In this document: positions 11,718-24,909 of the stretch, piece after piece | How the letters are laid out: every line of letters begins with the position of its first letter | Numbering within the stretch: the first letter of the stretch is position 1 | DNA from: Voacanga thouarsii | Taxonomy: Eukaryota > Streptophyta > Magnoliopsida > Gentianales > Apocynaceae | NCBI GenBank assembly: GCA_026120185.1 | Contig: JANUWF010001050.1 | Span: 496,001-560,000 of the forward strand | DNA: 64,000 bases | Reading direction: 5' to 3' | Notes under the pieces: model-generated | Databases searched by the model: none | What the model was told of the DNA's origin: nothing | The model's input: the letters and a program-made list of their open reading frames with translations, nothing else | Position numbers and translations under genes: made by a program

Positions 11718-14700
11718 TCACATCCCAAATACTCTGGTGTATACATCTCCAGAATTAGACATCTGGGACATTAAATCTCCATACATGGAGAAGTACTTGT
11801 TCAACCCTAGTTTCTCATTTCTTTGAAGTTCTGCCATGCCAACGTCGTTCCTTCGTTGGACTTCATCCAAACTGTGCGGATAGCCATTAGAAATGTGTCC
11901 ATTTGCCAATTTTGGCTGTGGTAATGGTGTAAAGGAAGATGGCTCGTTCTTTTGACATTGATCCAGCAGCTTTGATGAATAACCATATACACTATCCAAA
12001 GCAGAAAGATGGTCACCAACATGGCCTGGAAACCTCAGTTCCTTATGCAGAGTGGGTGTTTGTTGCCCAAAGATCTGAGAAAATTTCAAGTCTTGGTCTG
12101 CAGATGTTGGCTGTTGCATTAGAAGCCAAAGTCTTGTCTCGTCATCGAAAGCACTCAACTGAGAATTCGAACCAGACCTGGTACCCAAGCCTGGCACGTT
12201 GAGTACATTTGGTGGTTTGCCTTGACCACAGCTCAAAATTGCAGGATCTATAAAATCAACATCAACATGACTGCTATTCTTTCCCATTGGCGGCATTTGA
12301 AGCATATTTTTTGGCAAAGAAGAATTATTAACCAAATTCCCTGTCAACACGGAAATAGAGAGCCAAACTAAGATTGCACCAACAATCATGCATCCTCAAT
12401 TAGGAAACACAATAAGATAGGGAAGGAAGCAGCAACAAAATACCAGAGGTGGAACATGGAAATCTCCCCGCCTTCTCATATGTAGAAAAACCAGGAGGTG
12501 CTTCTCTGGGCCCTGAGAAGCCAGGTGGAGCCAAGCTTGGAGACTTCACTGCTGTTAAAGGTGAAAGATGTCCCAAAAGTGTAAATGCCAAAGAGATCAA
12601 AACTAGTCAACTAGAATGCTGAGTATAAGAGATCAAAAAGACCATACTTGCCAAATTACTTCCAGATCCTAAGGGAAGCAGAAAAAGCCTCATCTCTAAC
12701 CCAGACACAAAGAAAAAAGGGATCCCAACCAGGGAAGTCATAAGAATAAACATTGTGCTATAATATAAAAAGACTGGAGCTAAAAAGCAAAATTTATGCA
12801 ATCAAAAACCTAGAAAGAAGATTACAAAGAATGGAAAAATTAATGATCTTTAAACCAAAAGGGGAGTGGAAATCAACTCTGAATACAAGAAGAGGAAGAA
12901 CTAAACTAGAATTTAGAACTGCAGAACACTAGACTCTTAGCTGTGCAAAAGTAAGAATTGAAAAGACCAGAACATAGTAAAAATAAGGGCAACAGAAAAG
13001 AAATCTTTGTTACCTTGATACTGAGGCTTAGACAAGTAGTGCTCATTCTTCCCCCCGTAATCCTCAAGGACAGAACAATTGTTCGACACTTGACCAAGAT
13101 TATTAAAAGAAGGCCGAAAATTAGCCACTTGACTTGCAAAGCCATCTCCCTTGGGAAATGAGAGACCTGATTTCCCACTGGCATAAGAATTCCAGCAAGA
13201 ACCATTCTGGTTATCAGTTTCATCAAGCAACTCTGTCAAGCCATGAGGCAATGTCAAGGTATCATCACATGAATCAAAATCCATTGACATTATATTTGAG
13301 ATGATACTGGTCTCAACAGCATCAAAAGCAGAATTTTCGTCATCATTGGTCAAAGTATCATCATCAATTCTTCGCAAATGCTCTACTATTTCTTCATTTG
13401 AGAAGGAGTTGGAACTTCGATAAATCCTATCTGATTTGGCCGAATTCTGGAATTTCAATTCATGGCTTCGGTCATTTAATACTGAATTTACACATGTAAA
13501 AGGTAAAGAAGCCTCATCTTCAAGACTATGTACAGAATTTTGATCTGCACTGCAATTACTTGAACTATGATTCCGCCTATGCAACAAAAAATGACCACCA
13601 GAATCCTCTGAAACCTGGGCAGGATAAGGTGAATGATGAAAGCAAACCCTCTGACTCAAATTGCCTGAATCCTTTGACAATAAGTCATCTAAAGGTGTGA
13701 TATCTTCTCTGAATAAGTCGTCTGAAAATTCTTTTGGCTCTGTATCCCCAGGCAATCTATTGATAAGGTGACCAGAAGATGAAACATTATAGGGCATAGA
13801 ATTAGCATATGCATCCCCAACATGGTCACTTTTATCTATTTTTACCAAAGATAAGTCAGAACATAAGTTCAAAATCCTTCTATCTTCACAATAGATTCCA
13901 TCTTTTTCTAGACCAGGACTACTGGACCGTCCTACAATATCTACAAAAGTTGTCGTCTTGTTGGGTACACCAAATCCTCCAGTTAAGTGGCCACCAGGGG
14001 ATGAATCCTGTAGTTACATATAAAAGGCAATGCAAATCATGAAGGCAAACCTGATACGTCAAAATGTAAATTTTCCCTTTTGATTATTTGGAAAAATACC
14101 ATGTGCACAATAGAAAAGCTGGCACCACAGCTATCTAAAGATACAGTATACTCCTAAATAGTCCAGAAACATTAACCAGAAAGGAGAAGTTTACTCCAAT
14201 ATAGTCAAGAAATATTAACCAGAAAGGAGAAGCTTCTTCATAGTGCCTTACATTTAAAGGACTTTTAACTGCAGATTTTTCTATTGAAAGGCTGCTGCTA
14301 TTGGACAATTCATCCACTGGAGGTGGCAAGATGCTTCCAGCACGCCTCAGCATATTATTTCCAGCACCAACAATTTGTTGAACTCGATTCCTATAAAAAC
14401 AAAAATAAGATTCAGAAGCCAATAGCATTTCAACAATCACAATCTACGAGACAAAAGTTGAAGAAGCAGATAGGAAATACAAGAATCATAAGAGTCATAA
14501 GACTCTGAACAAAAGAAAACACCATGATACCCCCATGGAAGGTGAAAATGAAGAAATAAATAAATCAAAAAACATACTGAAGAGGCCACATCCTTGGATA
14601 TAAACCATGCTAAGGATCCAGGTTTAGAAAACAAAACTGATCCATAATAATTGAGGATAAGCATCATAAATTCTTCGAATGCTGAAAAAACAAAATCTTG

Positions 14701-17700
14701 GAAAATTGCATCATTCTCACATTCAAAAACCATTTTTCCCACATAAAATCAATTCAGCGTCATGAAAAAACAGATTTATGCTGAAGCTTTTCTCTTCCTA
14801 AGAAGTGGGAATTCATTTTGTAATTCATGATAAATTAACAGGCTGCCTTACTTCAGATCTGTGCTGCCCATAATTTATAGAAAGGAGAAGATATTGTAAA
14901 TGTGAAACCGGTGGTTTGACATCTATACCTCGTGTGAACTGCAGCTACTTCATCTTTCCCAAAACTATCGTCTTCAGCACCAATGTTATGTAAATACAAA
15001 CAAGCAGGATTATTGCAAGGCTGGAAGAACAAAACACCATTGTTAACAAGCACTCGATTCTCATTCACTTGAAATTTTAAAGCAGAGTATTGAAAAAGAA
15101 AAATATATGGCATGATTGTTGATGTCATCAGAAGCATCACCAAACCATACCATGTTTCTTAACCAGGCATGGCAGTACTTTGCAGTTCCAAATGATGCTC
15201 TGCACAATGAGATTTGGTCTCATGACTAAGAACAGGAGGTGGTCTTCCAAATAAGAGGAAAGGAAAAAGGATAGGTCCTTACCTCAAAAACCTACCTTCC
15301 AGGACAAAACCATGAACTGACTGAATACATTTCAAGGCCTCCTCTTCTCTTGAATATGTTATATATCTAAAAGGGAAACGAGGAAAGAATAGAAACCAAC
15401 GGTCAAATGCTGGATAGTTGTTGAGGCTAGCAACAAAAAAAGGAGGCTACTGACATCTATTGATGCAAGATAAACCAAACCACCTGACATGAGACATTAT
15501 TAAAATAAGCGAAATAGACAAGGATTCTTACATGAGAAGTTTGCTATAGATAATATGTGATTAGCTTTTCCTACAGCTATTTTGAGCTTGACCATTTGTG
15601 GAACATGTTTATCCACTTGACATAACAGTACACAGTGTAACCACTTCACAACAATACAACAAAACACCCATTAGAAGATAAAATGACAAAAATCAAAGGA
15701 ATTCTACTTTCTCTAAAATTTATTTTGCTCTCCTACTAATCTTTGTAGGTAAATACATGGCTGTATCTCTTTATGAATACAAACTCTTTTGTTCGCTTGC
15801 AGTTTTAAACATCTTCATGGATTTTTGGCAATATGTTAAAATTAATTTGCATTTCCTTCTCTTTTCTTTTGGAAAGTTCAAAAGAATCCAATGCTTAGTT
15901 TCGCATGATAACAACCAAAGTTTAGAATTAAAAGAACTTTTCAATTCCTTTAAAAATACAGGAACTCATAACTTGATAAAAAATTTAACATGCATATCTA
16001 AGAGGAATCTTGTCACGCATGTCTGCATTAAGAAAGAATAATCATGTGTAGCCAAGAGCAAGCTTGCCACGTTGTGGTTGCCTAAAAGGTCTGAAAATTA
16101 GAGTCCACACCTCTAACATAACCATGTATGGTTAACATTTTGCAATATCTCCATAGTTCTTCAACACAGTATTCTCTCCCCTATTTCTTTCTTACCCTAC
16201 CCTTAGCAACTTTCTCATTACAATAACTGTCAAAAGTACATAGAATAACGTAGAAAGTGATGTATACAGAAGCATGTTTTTCTTGGCAATGATAAATCTT
16301 CTAATTTGCCATTTCTTTTGAATGGTTTTTAAGGATTTCAGCAAGAAGGATATCTAAACCATGAGAGAGCATTTACCAAAGAGATGTGAAATAATAAAGC
16401 ATGAAGAGCACGTAGGTCAAAGGTCAATAAAATCCAAGACTAGTAATAGATTTAGATTTAGTGCATAAACTAAAAGGTGGAATTATTTTAACTTGGAAGC
16501 TTTTGAACTCACACACTGCAACTGTCATTAATGAAATGCTGAATAGTGCCACCAGCTGTCCGAGAGAGAGAGATCTTAGATATTTTTCCATACTGACCAA
16601 AATATTCTTTCCGTTGTAAAAGCTGCAAAATAGGACAGGAATTCCTAAAGACTGTTTAGGAAGACAGATATTTCTTCAATAATTGTTTCATTTATTGATC
16701 TAAAGCTGGAAAACAGAATTGATATATCATATTAGATAAGAATGAGGAAAAAAAAAAAAAGAACAAACGTAGGTAAGGTAAAGTAACAACACAACAAAAA
16801 GTAGCTTCGTACATCTTCATCAGCAAGACTAAGAGGTAGCCCTATTACATATGCCATTTTCCGCTGAATCACTCTAACATTTGTAAGATCCTTCTTTACT
16901 TCAGGAGCTTTTGGCTTGGCCTTCGGTGGTTTGCATTTTTTATTACAACTTTTTGTCACCACCCTAACCCAGCACAAAGATAACCTTAAATGTTAAAAGA
17001 TAAACTCAGAAAGAAAGAAGAAAGAAAACCGGGGGGGGGGGGGGGAGAGAAAAAAAAACCTTTCAGAATTTGCTTGCATTGAAACAATTTTTTCCTTTTC
17101 ATAGATAGTCCGACAGGCAGGACAACGCCCCTCTGTCTGATCTTTCTCTGCCATGTCTATTATGTGATGCCAACACCAAACACACACCTGAGAGGATGAA
17201 TGAACATAACAAATAAAAGGTTAAAGGAACTATGAAAATTCCATCTTCTAGCATCTGCTCAGTGCAGATATAATATTGTAATGCCAATGAAAAAACTTGA
17301 AGCAAGTCATAGCAGATTTACCCAAAATGTAAATGCATATACATATCACTGAAATGAAGAAAAAACCTATACAGAATTTTAGTGTCAGAAAACTCAAACT
17401 GACCAGGATACTTCCGGACCACAAACACACCTAGTGCTTTATGCAAATAGGAATTATCTGAACTTAGGCTCAAAGGCAAAGCCAAAAGGCCATGCTTAAC
17501 ACCTTGGACGTGTTTACTGAAGAAGAACAGTCCCAAAGGTACAAGTCAAACAGCTCCTTATCCGTGCAGGATACACTTAATAAAAGACTTGTGCAATTGA
17601 AGACCGGTTATCTATCTTTGGCCAAGCTTTAGGAAGATAAATTGAGGAAAGAATTCTAAATTATTGAAATTAACCTAAGAGTTCTAGTAATGAAAAAATA

Positions 17701-19040
17701 TATACAACAACGGAAATTTTCTTTCTGTCATGAACTAGAATAAGTTAGTCTACTTTTCCCCTTTTTAAGGATAAGCAATCCTTGCCAACAAACTAAAATA
17801 CAACATTTCTATCCTCTCTTGTCCCCAATATTGAAAACTCATTGGTCCAATTATGTTGGATAATGCAACTACATATCATACTAACTATACTGACTCAAGA
17901 TCAACTTAGCTTTAACCTAGTCTAACTATGAGCCAATTATAGATGCAATCCTAGATTGTGAACAGAGAAGTATGTATACAATTGGCAACAAGTACCCCCC
18001 ATTCACATAACTATACATCATACTAAAAGGTCTGAGTTCCAACACAAAGCAAAGTGCATGCAAATGCTTCACATAAACCAAAAAGAGAGAGGGAGAAACA
18101 GCAACAAAAAGGTGTGAACATTAATTATGAAAGTAGGAGCACAGCGGGAAAGGTTAATAAGTAAACATGTTTTCTTTATATGTTAAACCAAGGAAAGACT
18201 AAACCTGTTCTATTTAGGTACCTACAAGGATACTACACTTGTGCTCTAAATGTGTTGTTTTACATGTGTAACCAAGAATATAGCACAAAGAGTATGAAAC
18301 AAAACCTCCTATATAATCCCAACTCCCAAAAGATTTCATCCAAATCATACTACTTCAGAATGAAGACAACTTAGACATAAAGAAATGTCCAAACCAATCT
18401 TTTCTAATCAAGATACTATTCTATCAAGCAGTAAGAATGAAAAAATAAAAAATTATGCCACATATTCTCCAAAACATCTGATAAACTCAGTACCCAAGGA
18501 AAGCAACAGAGAGAGGACAAGGTTAAAAAGTACGTGTTACCTTACATGTCAAACAGCTTGTGCCAGAATCATACTACAAAGTTATATCCAGTAAGAACAA
18601 TATAAAGTATCTATATTCAACTCAAGCATATGCTGATTAACAAGAGAACTAGGTCTAGCATGAACTTTGACAAAACTTCCACATTCTCATGATCAGAGCT
18701 TCTATTTCTTACATGCATCAAACTCATGAAGCAAAAATCACACAACCATAAATGACTCATAGACTTGCCTAATTCACATTAAAATAGAACACAGAAATAG
18801 AAATATCAAACAGCCTAACAGGAGTCATTTAATTGCCTTCTAATAGGTTTGCTTGATCAATGTTTATCAACAAAAACACCAAATCAATTTCTCTACAAGT
18901 AATAATTTTCCAACAATTTCCACAAAATTGAACAGAAAACTTCGCACCTGATAACCACATTGGCAAGGCTTGAATTGCTGATCCGTCCAGTCCATTTCCT
19001 CCGCACAAAGAGGACATCTTTTCTCTTCTTCGGTGCTCAT
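11718..19040 (-). CDS. NOT4: CCR4-NOT complex subunit 4 (NOT4), RING-type E3 ubiquitin ligase, 11 exons
   Basis: Coding exons on the minus strand are 19040-18948, 17187-17060, 16963-16813, 16622-16513, 15366-15283, 15199-15151, 15020-14929, 14390-14252, 14007-13014, 12551-12444 and 12340-11718. All junctions are GT/AG with matching phases, summing to 2571 bases (856 residues). Residues 9-56 hold a C4C4 RING, the NOT4 type (Cys 9, 12, 26, 28, 33, 36, 53, 56; start MSTEEEKRCPLCAEEMDW). A Lys-rich linker precedes an RRM at about 105-190 (YVIGLPLSLADED, YFGQYGKISKISLSRTAGG, YITYSREEEALKCI). A CCCH finger follows (C-x8-C-x4-C-x3-H). The remainder is Ser/Asn/Asp-rich and probably disordered, ending in plant-specific blocks FIDPAILSCGQGKPP and SAFDDETRLWLLMQQ. 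In other eukaryotes NOT4 ubiquitinates ribosomal proteins and acts in mRNA decay and co-translational quality control. The frame is intact, so it is probably functional. Identity is firm; a missed alternative exon is possible. Confidence 0.93.
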
Positions 19041-19645
19041 GATTGCTCTTTCACAGAAAAAGAAAAAATAACACTACTTCAATTAATAAACCGAAAATTT
19101 GGGGAAAATAAACAGCATTAAATGTTTACACATTCAAACACACGTACTTTCCTCGGACTCTCACACAGAAATTTACGCAGAGAAACATACACAGGAAACA
19201 CAAAACCCCATCCTCAAACAAAATTCAGAAAAAAAATGATAATAATATTTAAATCAGATCACAATCCACTGTGCATTCCATAAAAACAAATCCAGATATT
19301 GCGAAATGTAAACCATTCGTAACCACACCCAAATTGTGATTCAAACATGAATTAACCACATATACACAAAATGCATGTACCACACCCCCAATGTGTTCAA
19401 TATATACGCGTATACAGACATTTTCCTACATTTCCACCAAAACAAAGGTACATTAACAATCAAGCTAGGGTTTTTGCACATATCATTTCAATGCTGATTT
19501 AAAAAATGGAGAACACTTACAGTGACTCTTGATTTGGGGGGAGAGAGAATGAGAAAGAGCGACGCGAAAAACCAACACAGAAGAGAGAGTGCGAGAGAAG
19601 GAGAGAGAAACTGTACGGCACCCAGGATTGAATTGAAAGCCACAG
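19041..19645 (-). promoter_or_regulatory. NOT4: NOT4 5' UTR with an intron, predicted
   Basis: On the minus strand, a CT-rich leader ends at 19521 with the donor GTAAGTG (19520 downward). A pyrimidine-rich tract with an acceptor, CTGTGAAAG, lies about 7 bases before the ATG at 19040. This suggests a 5' UTR intron of roughly 470 bp, as in many plant housekeeping genes. It is inference from splice-site context. Confidence 0.5.
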
Positions 19646-19670
19646 GATTGAGACGGCTTTTATGGATGGC

Positions 19671-19681
19671 CTTTTTATATA
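19671..19681 (-). promoter_or_regulatory. NOT4: TATA box of NOT4
   Basis: The minus strand reads TATATAAAAAG here, about 30-40 bases upstream of the CT-rich leader (transcription start near 19640) and 640 bases before the start codon. Confidence 0.5.
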
Positions 19682-20479
19682 TGGTTCATTGTTGTTGTAG
19701 TAGTATTATTTATGTGTTTTCTTTATCTTATGTGTCAAAAGAGAGAAGAAGCCTCCTCCGAGGAAGGGAAATTTGGGTGAGTGATGGACCACCGATGGTT
19801 TTATATATCCCTCTGTCCTACCAATTGTTGTACAATAATACTAATGTACCAGTACTACTTCGTGGTTTTTAGGAGTTTCATTTTTGGAATTTTGTAAATT
19901 ATGAATGGTAATTTCGTACTTAACTAGACTGGTCAATTAAGATATAAATAGAAGACGTGTAAGTTTATCTTTTTAAGATGGATGTATTTAGTTATTTCTA
20001 TATTCATATACTAAGTTATAGAATATTTTTAATTAAAAGGTTTACCAAATTTAGAATATCAATTCTAAATTAAGAGTCAGAACATGATTTAAGACTTGTT
20101 AAATTAATTTTTATAATTTGGAAACTAAAACATGTTAAGTGCGTAATGATGATAAGTATTCAATTGGAATACTTAAGTAACAAAGCAATTAATAATAATT
20201 CCTTTACAAATGTATTTAGTTGTAGAGAGTAGAAGAAGGCAAAGTCCACTTTACTTTTTCCTAATTATATAGTATATTATTCATTGGGCAAGATTTATAA
20301 ATGGTCAGTCTACAAATATCTTGTATTATAATTTTCCTTGAGGCTCATTTCTTTCCTATGCTCATGAGAAATTTGGTCCGATGTTTCTCAATAAATAGAT
20401 AAAGTTATAATAGCTCATTTGATAAAATTAAATTTTTAAAATTTAAAGTCTAAATTTAAAATTTAAATTAGTTATAATT

Positions 20480-20519
20480 TATATTATATTATATTATATT
20501 ATATTATATTATATTATAT
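20480..20519 (+). repeat. (ATATT)n microsatellite, about 8 units
   Basis: Perfect 5-base repeats in an AT-rich intergenic region. Confidence 0.95.
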
Positions 20520-20739
20520 GGTAATTCAAAATAAATATAAATAAATATTAATAGTTAAATAGGTATTTAACATATTCACATTTCAAATTTAAGTCACTTT
20601 CATTTCACTCAAAATTAATTAAAAAAATTTCAATTCACCTTAATCAAATAAGTGATAATAAAAATATATTATCAATTACACTTAATTAATTAAGTATTTA
20701 ATACTATTCATTATTAAAAAATATAAGTACTTAATTAAT

Positions 20740-21690
20740 TAAAAATTTTATTGTAATTTACTTCCATTAAGTTAGAAGTTAGTAACACTTTAGTACCATA
20801 AGTTATAAAAAAGAATTAGAGGTCCATTGATTATTAATTAATAACAGTATTGACTAATATAATTTACTTTTTTAATAAAATATCTATTTTATTCCTGTCA
20901 ATTGTCTTTTTTTATTCATTAGAATCTCAAATTTAATTATTTTATACTAATTTTACAACTTTTGCTTCACCAATTATTATCCTAGCAACCCATCTATCCA
21001 TGTTCGAGTTTCATTCCAATTTTTTTGTAATACAATCGGTTGATTTGTATGTACATAATTTAAAAAATTAATATTATTTATGAAAATTAATTTTGTCTAT
21101 TATATGAAGTTTTAAGATGTCGTATTTTTAACAATAATTATAATTAAACTCAACATTCCATAGAAAAATAATTTTTTATATGGCCGTGCTTGAGAAATAT
21201 TGTAATGCTAATTATTTTTCCCCCTCATGATAAAAAGGAAGAAAGAAAAAAAAAATGATTAGCACAAAATTACATTTAAGTATATCGTGACTCAAGTTAT
21301 TTCAATTCCCATAGTGTTTCTTAAGAAAATAACAAAAAAAATAAAATAAGCCTATCAAGAGTTTGTCAATCAAAATATTATGATTTTTAATTAAAAATAA
21401 AAAGTACTATAATTTTTATTCTCTTTTAAAATTATAGAGACAATTTCACAAATAAATATTATTTATTTGTGTTAAGGTAAAATCATAAAATCAGAACCTA
21501 ATTGTCAAGATATTATAATTAGTATGAGTAAAATAGATATTTTATTATAAAAGTAACTTCTATTAGTTAATACCGTTATTAACTAATAGTCAATGGACTT
21601 CTAGTATATTTTTTTTAACTTGTGATATTAAAATACAACTATCCCAACTTAATAAGAATAAATTATAATAAACTCTTAATTAAATTTAAG
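20740..21690. mobile_element. Diverged inverted-repeat element (MITE-like)
   Basis: The left arm, about 20740-20910, is matched in reverse complement by about 21515-21690. Shared blocks include AATAAAATATCTATTTTA against TAAAATAGATATTTTATT, and GGTCCATTGATTATTAATTA against TAACTAATAGTCAATGGACT. Similarity is interrupted by small indels. No coding sequence lies between the arms. Exact ends and TSD could not be fixed, so the class is open. Confidence 0.55.
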
Positions 21691-21852
21691 TTATTAATTG
21701 AGTTATTAAAGTGGCCCTAATGTAGGCACTTTTACTTGCCCATCTAGTTTTTTTCTTTATAGGAAAAACGCGCTATTAAGTGGTTGCTCAACTTACTTTG
21801 TGGTTATTTAAAAAAATGTAAGGATTTATTTGATAAATGTTATAAAATTAGG

Positions 21853-22206
21853 GTAGTGTTAGAATAAAATCTACACACTACACACTAAGAAAATTCTAAC
21901 TATTCTTTGCACAAGAATTTCTCTTCAAACTTCTCTCTTTCTTTCTCTCACAATTCTTTCTCTAATCTTTCTTTCACTAATCTTTCTTTCACAAAATAAT
22001 GGTGTATTACAAGCTTAGAGAATAGCTCTATTTATAGAGCTCTAATTAGTGGATTACATCATGGCATACATCATCTTCCACTAATCTTAATTAGTGGTGT
22101 CTCCACTAAATGGTGGACATCCATAAAAATCTTCTATAATAATTCACATAAATCCATAATTAGTGGAGCCTCCACTAATTAATAAAGATTCCAATAATTC
22201 ATAACA
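21853..22206 (-). mobile_element. Possible LTR fragment in reverse orientation
   Basis: On the minus strand the segment starts TGTTATGAATTATTGGAATC (from 22206) and ends TTCTAACA (21853), LTR-like termini. Between them lies a TATA box, GCTCTATAAATAGAGC, near 22035, followed downstream by a pyrimidine/purine-asymmetric leader. No matching TSD was found (GGTAG against ATAAA), so this remains tentative. Confidence 0.3.
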
Positions 22207-23698
22207 ATAAAGTTATTGTTTGAACATTTAAGTTTGAATATTTAAATATAATCCTAAAATTTGAAGATGATCAAAAAATTGAATTTTGAAATGTGAAGTT
22301 TGAATATAATGATTGAATTAATTATAAATTATTTTTATATTATATTTTATTATGATTTTAATTAAATAAAATTATAACAATAATTAGATAAATATTAACA
22401 TATTCAGAATTAAAATGTAATTAACTTTCATTTCACTGAAAGTTTACAAGAGGACTTTAATGTGTTTAAATGATAACAAGGATCCCTTATTCTTTCTTTA
22501 AAAAAAAAAATCTTTTATTAAACGTACACAATATCTATTATTAGACACACTTAATAATTAATTTTAAATATTTAATTGATAGAAAAACGAGAGAACAAGA
22601 GGTTTATTCTTTAGTGAAATTAATCTTATTGATTTACTATTTTTTGTGTATACTAATTAGAAAAAAAAACAAACAAACAATCGCATCCATTAACTACATT
22701 TGAAATGTGAAACTAATCATTAGAATCTTCATTCCCGTGAAAAGAATAGTTTAATAGTATGCTTCGACTTGATTTTTGTAGGGAGGAGCAATAATTAAAA
22801 AGTGTAAGAATAATGGATTAGTACAATTATTTTTTGCAATAATTTTGTTGGAGAGTAAATTTTTAACCTATTTGATACTTCACTAGTTTTTCACCCCCAC
22901 TTTGCATGGGTTTATTTCAATTTGTATGGAAATTAAAAATGTAAAAAATGGTATGTTTGAGGGAGGGGAGACAGTGGAAGGAAAATTTTAGGAAATCAAA
23001 GAAAAATGTTTAAATATTGCAGACATGGGGAAAAAAAAAGGGGGAATTTATAGATGAGAAGCCGAAGAAAGTTTACATAATAGGGTAAAAAAGAATGAAG
23101 TAGGAAAAGTTGGAGCAAATAAAATGCTTCTATATATATAGAACTCTTAAAATAACGAAGTTATGCAAGAGAATGATAGAAAAATCAAAATATAAAAAAA
23201 AAATGTTGGACAGCTCTCAAAGAAAACTAAAAGGAATGACGTAAAACTTAGAAATTTAAGTATCCGAAAATCAAATGACAAAAATAATAAGAAAGAATTG
23301 TTGAAAGTTAACTCACTAATTAAATCATGATATCCTATAAATACATGGGAAATATGAGATATTAAATAACAGCAGCCTCACAATTTATGTGAATACGAAA
23401 ATAAAGAGATTATTCGTAGTTTGAAACATAAAAAGTGATTTTGTTAATATGCTGAAGAGATCATATATAGTTGTAGATAGGGGCGTATGCAAGAAAAAAT
23501 TTTGGAAGGGGACCGAAATTTTAGACGGACGCAAAAAATTCAATAACAGTTGATGAAGGGGAGTTGAGTGGAAAAAATTGAATGAGACAAAAAGTTTTCA
23601 CACAAGTAATTTAGTGGGTCAATAAATATTAAAAGTTTAGAATTCAGTAAATATAAAAGAAGAGATAATAACTAATAGATTTGAAAATAGTCTAATAG

Positions 23699-23702
<4 letters not shown>

Positions 23703-23733
<31 letters not shown>
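23703..23733 (+). repeat. (TA)n microsatellite
   Basis: About 15 TA units. Confidence 0.9.
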
Positions 23734-23737
<4 letters not shown>

Positions 23738-24878
23738 CACTCTTAATTTAATATATTATAATTAATAAAAATTTTGAAAAAATAAGAGAAACCAAGAATA
23801 TAAATATTTTGTAGTTTAGAGTTAATATAATAAAAAATGGGAGGGGCCTTCCCGCAACACCCCCCCCCCCAGGATAGATTTAGATCTATCAAGAGTTTGT
23901 TCCAAACCAGAGACGGAGGGAGGCTAAGATACTCATCATTGTTTCATGGCCAAAGATGGATTTGGAGGAGGGAGTGGAGGTGATGGTATAACTTATCTCC
24001 TTTAAAAATTGTTATTTTTTGGAAAAAATTTGTCACAGCTTGAGCCCTGATTCGGAACATGACAAAATCTATATAAAATTTATTTTTTATTTCTTAAAAA
24101 TTTTTAAAATTTATAATATTATCCTCTGTTAATTAAATTCTATCCTTATTTATGGCTTCTTCCTTGAGTGCCCAAGGAGCGTCAAAGGTTTATGTCATGG
24201 AAAGCCACCGACTTTGCAGACATTCACGTGCAGAGAATCCTAGTTCAATTTCACTTCTCATAGAAATTTCAAGATGATGTTTTTGTCCACCATGGTTGAG
24301 AGAAATCAAGATCATCTGCATTCTTTGCAAAAGAAATTTGATCTCCCTCATCACCCTCTTCACACCTCTGTAAGATCACTGAAAAAAAATGTAGACAGCA
24401 ACCATAAAATTAAAGAGGTGGGCAGGCCCACCTCATAGAAATGGTGAGGCCAAGATGTCACTGAGGCCTAGGGATGTATAAAATGAACTAAAAGTATATG
24501 GGTGTGTGGATATATATACGTATCAAAATCATCTAAAATCAACAATAAGAGAACCTTAAACTCTGAAAAGGCTTTTGCCCAGAACCTCAAACCCTTGTTG
24601 CTAGTGAGATCTTTGGTAGAAGAAAAAAAGGAAAGAATGAGACTAGAGACAAGAAAGAGGTAGAGAAAAGAGAGTTTGGTAGATGATGAAGGCAGAAAGT
24701 GAAAAGAAAAAGGCACAAATGGTTAAAGGAAGAAACATAGGAAGACTTCAATTTACCTTAGCAAAGGCTGTCACCCCTCCATCTCCTTAAAAGCGCATTA
24801 GAAAAGTTATTATATTTATCTGAATATATACTTTGGGGTCATATTTTATATTTAGAGGAATTATATACAAATTTATGT

Positions 24879-24883
<5 letters not shown>

Positions 24884-24909
<26 letters not shown>
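24884..24909 (+). repeat. (TA)n microsatellite
   Basis: About 12 TA units. Confidence 0.9.

Noticed and set aside
12607..12801. Possible additional NOT4 exon
   Set aside because: The frame lacks suitable splice sites and resembles no NOT4 segment. Exons 9 and 10 already join in phase.
15757..16041. 94-codon plus-strand frame
   Set aside because: Lies within a NOT4 intron, shows no domain and is expected by chance in AT-rich DNA.
24468..24716. 82-codon minus-strand frame in the intergenic region
   Set aside because: Ser/Phe/Leu-rich low-complexity reading of a purine-rich strand, without a domain or splice context.
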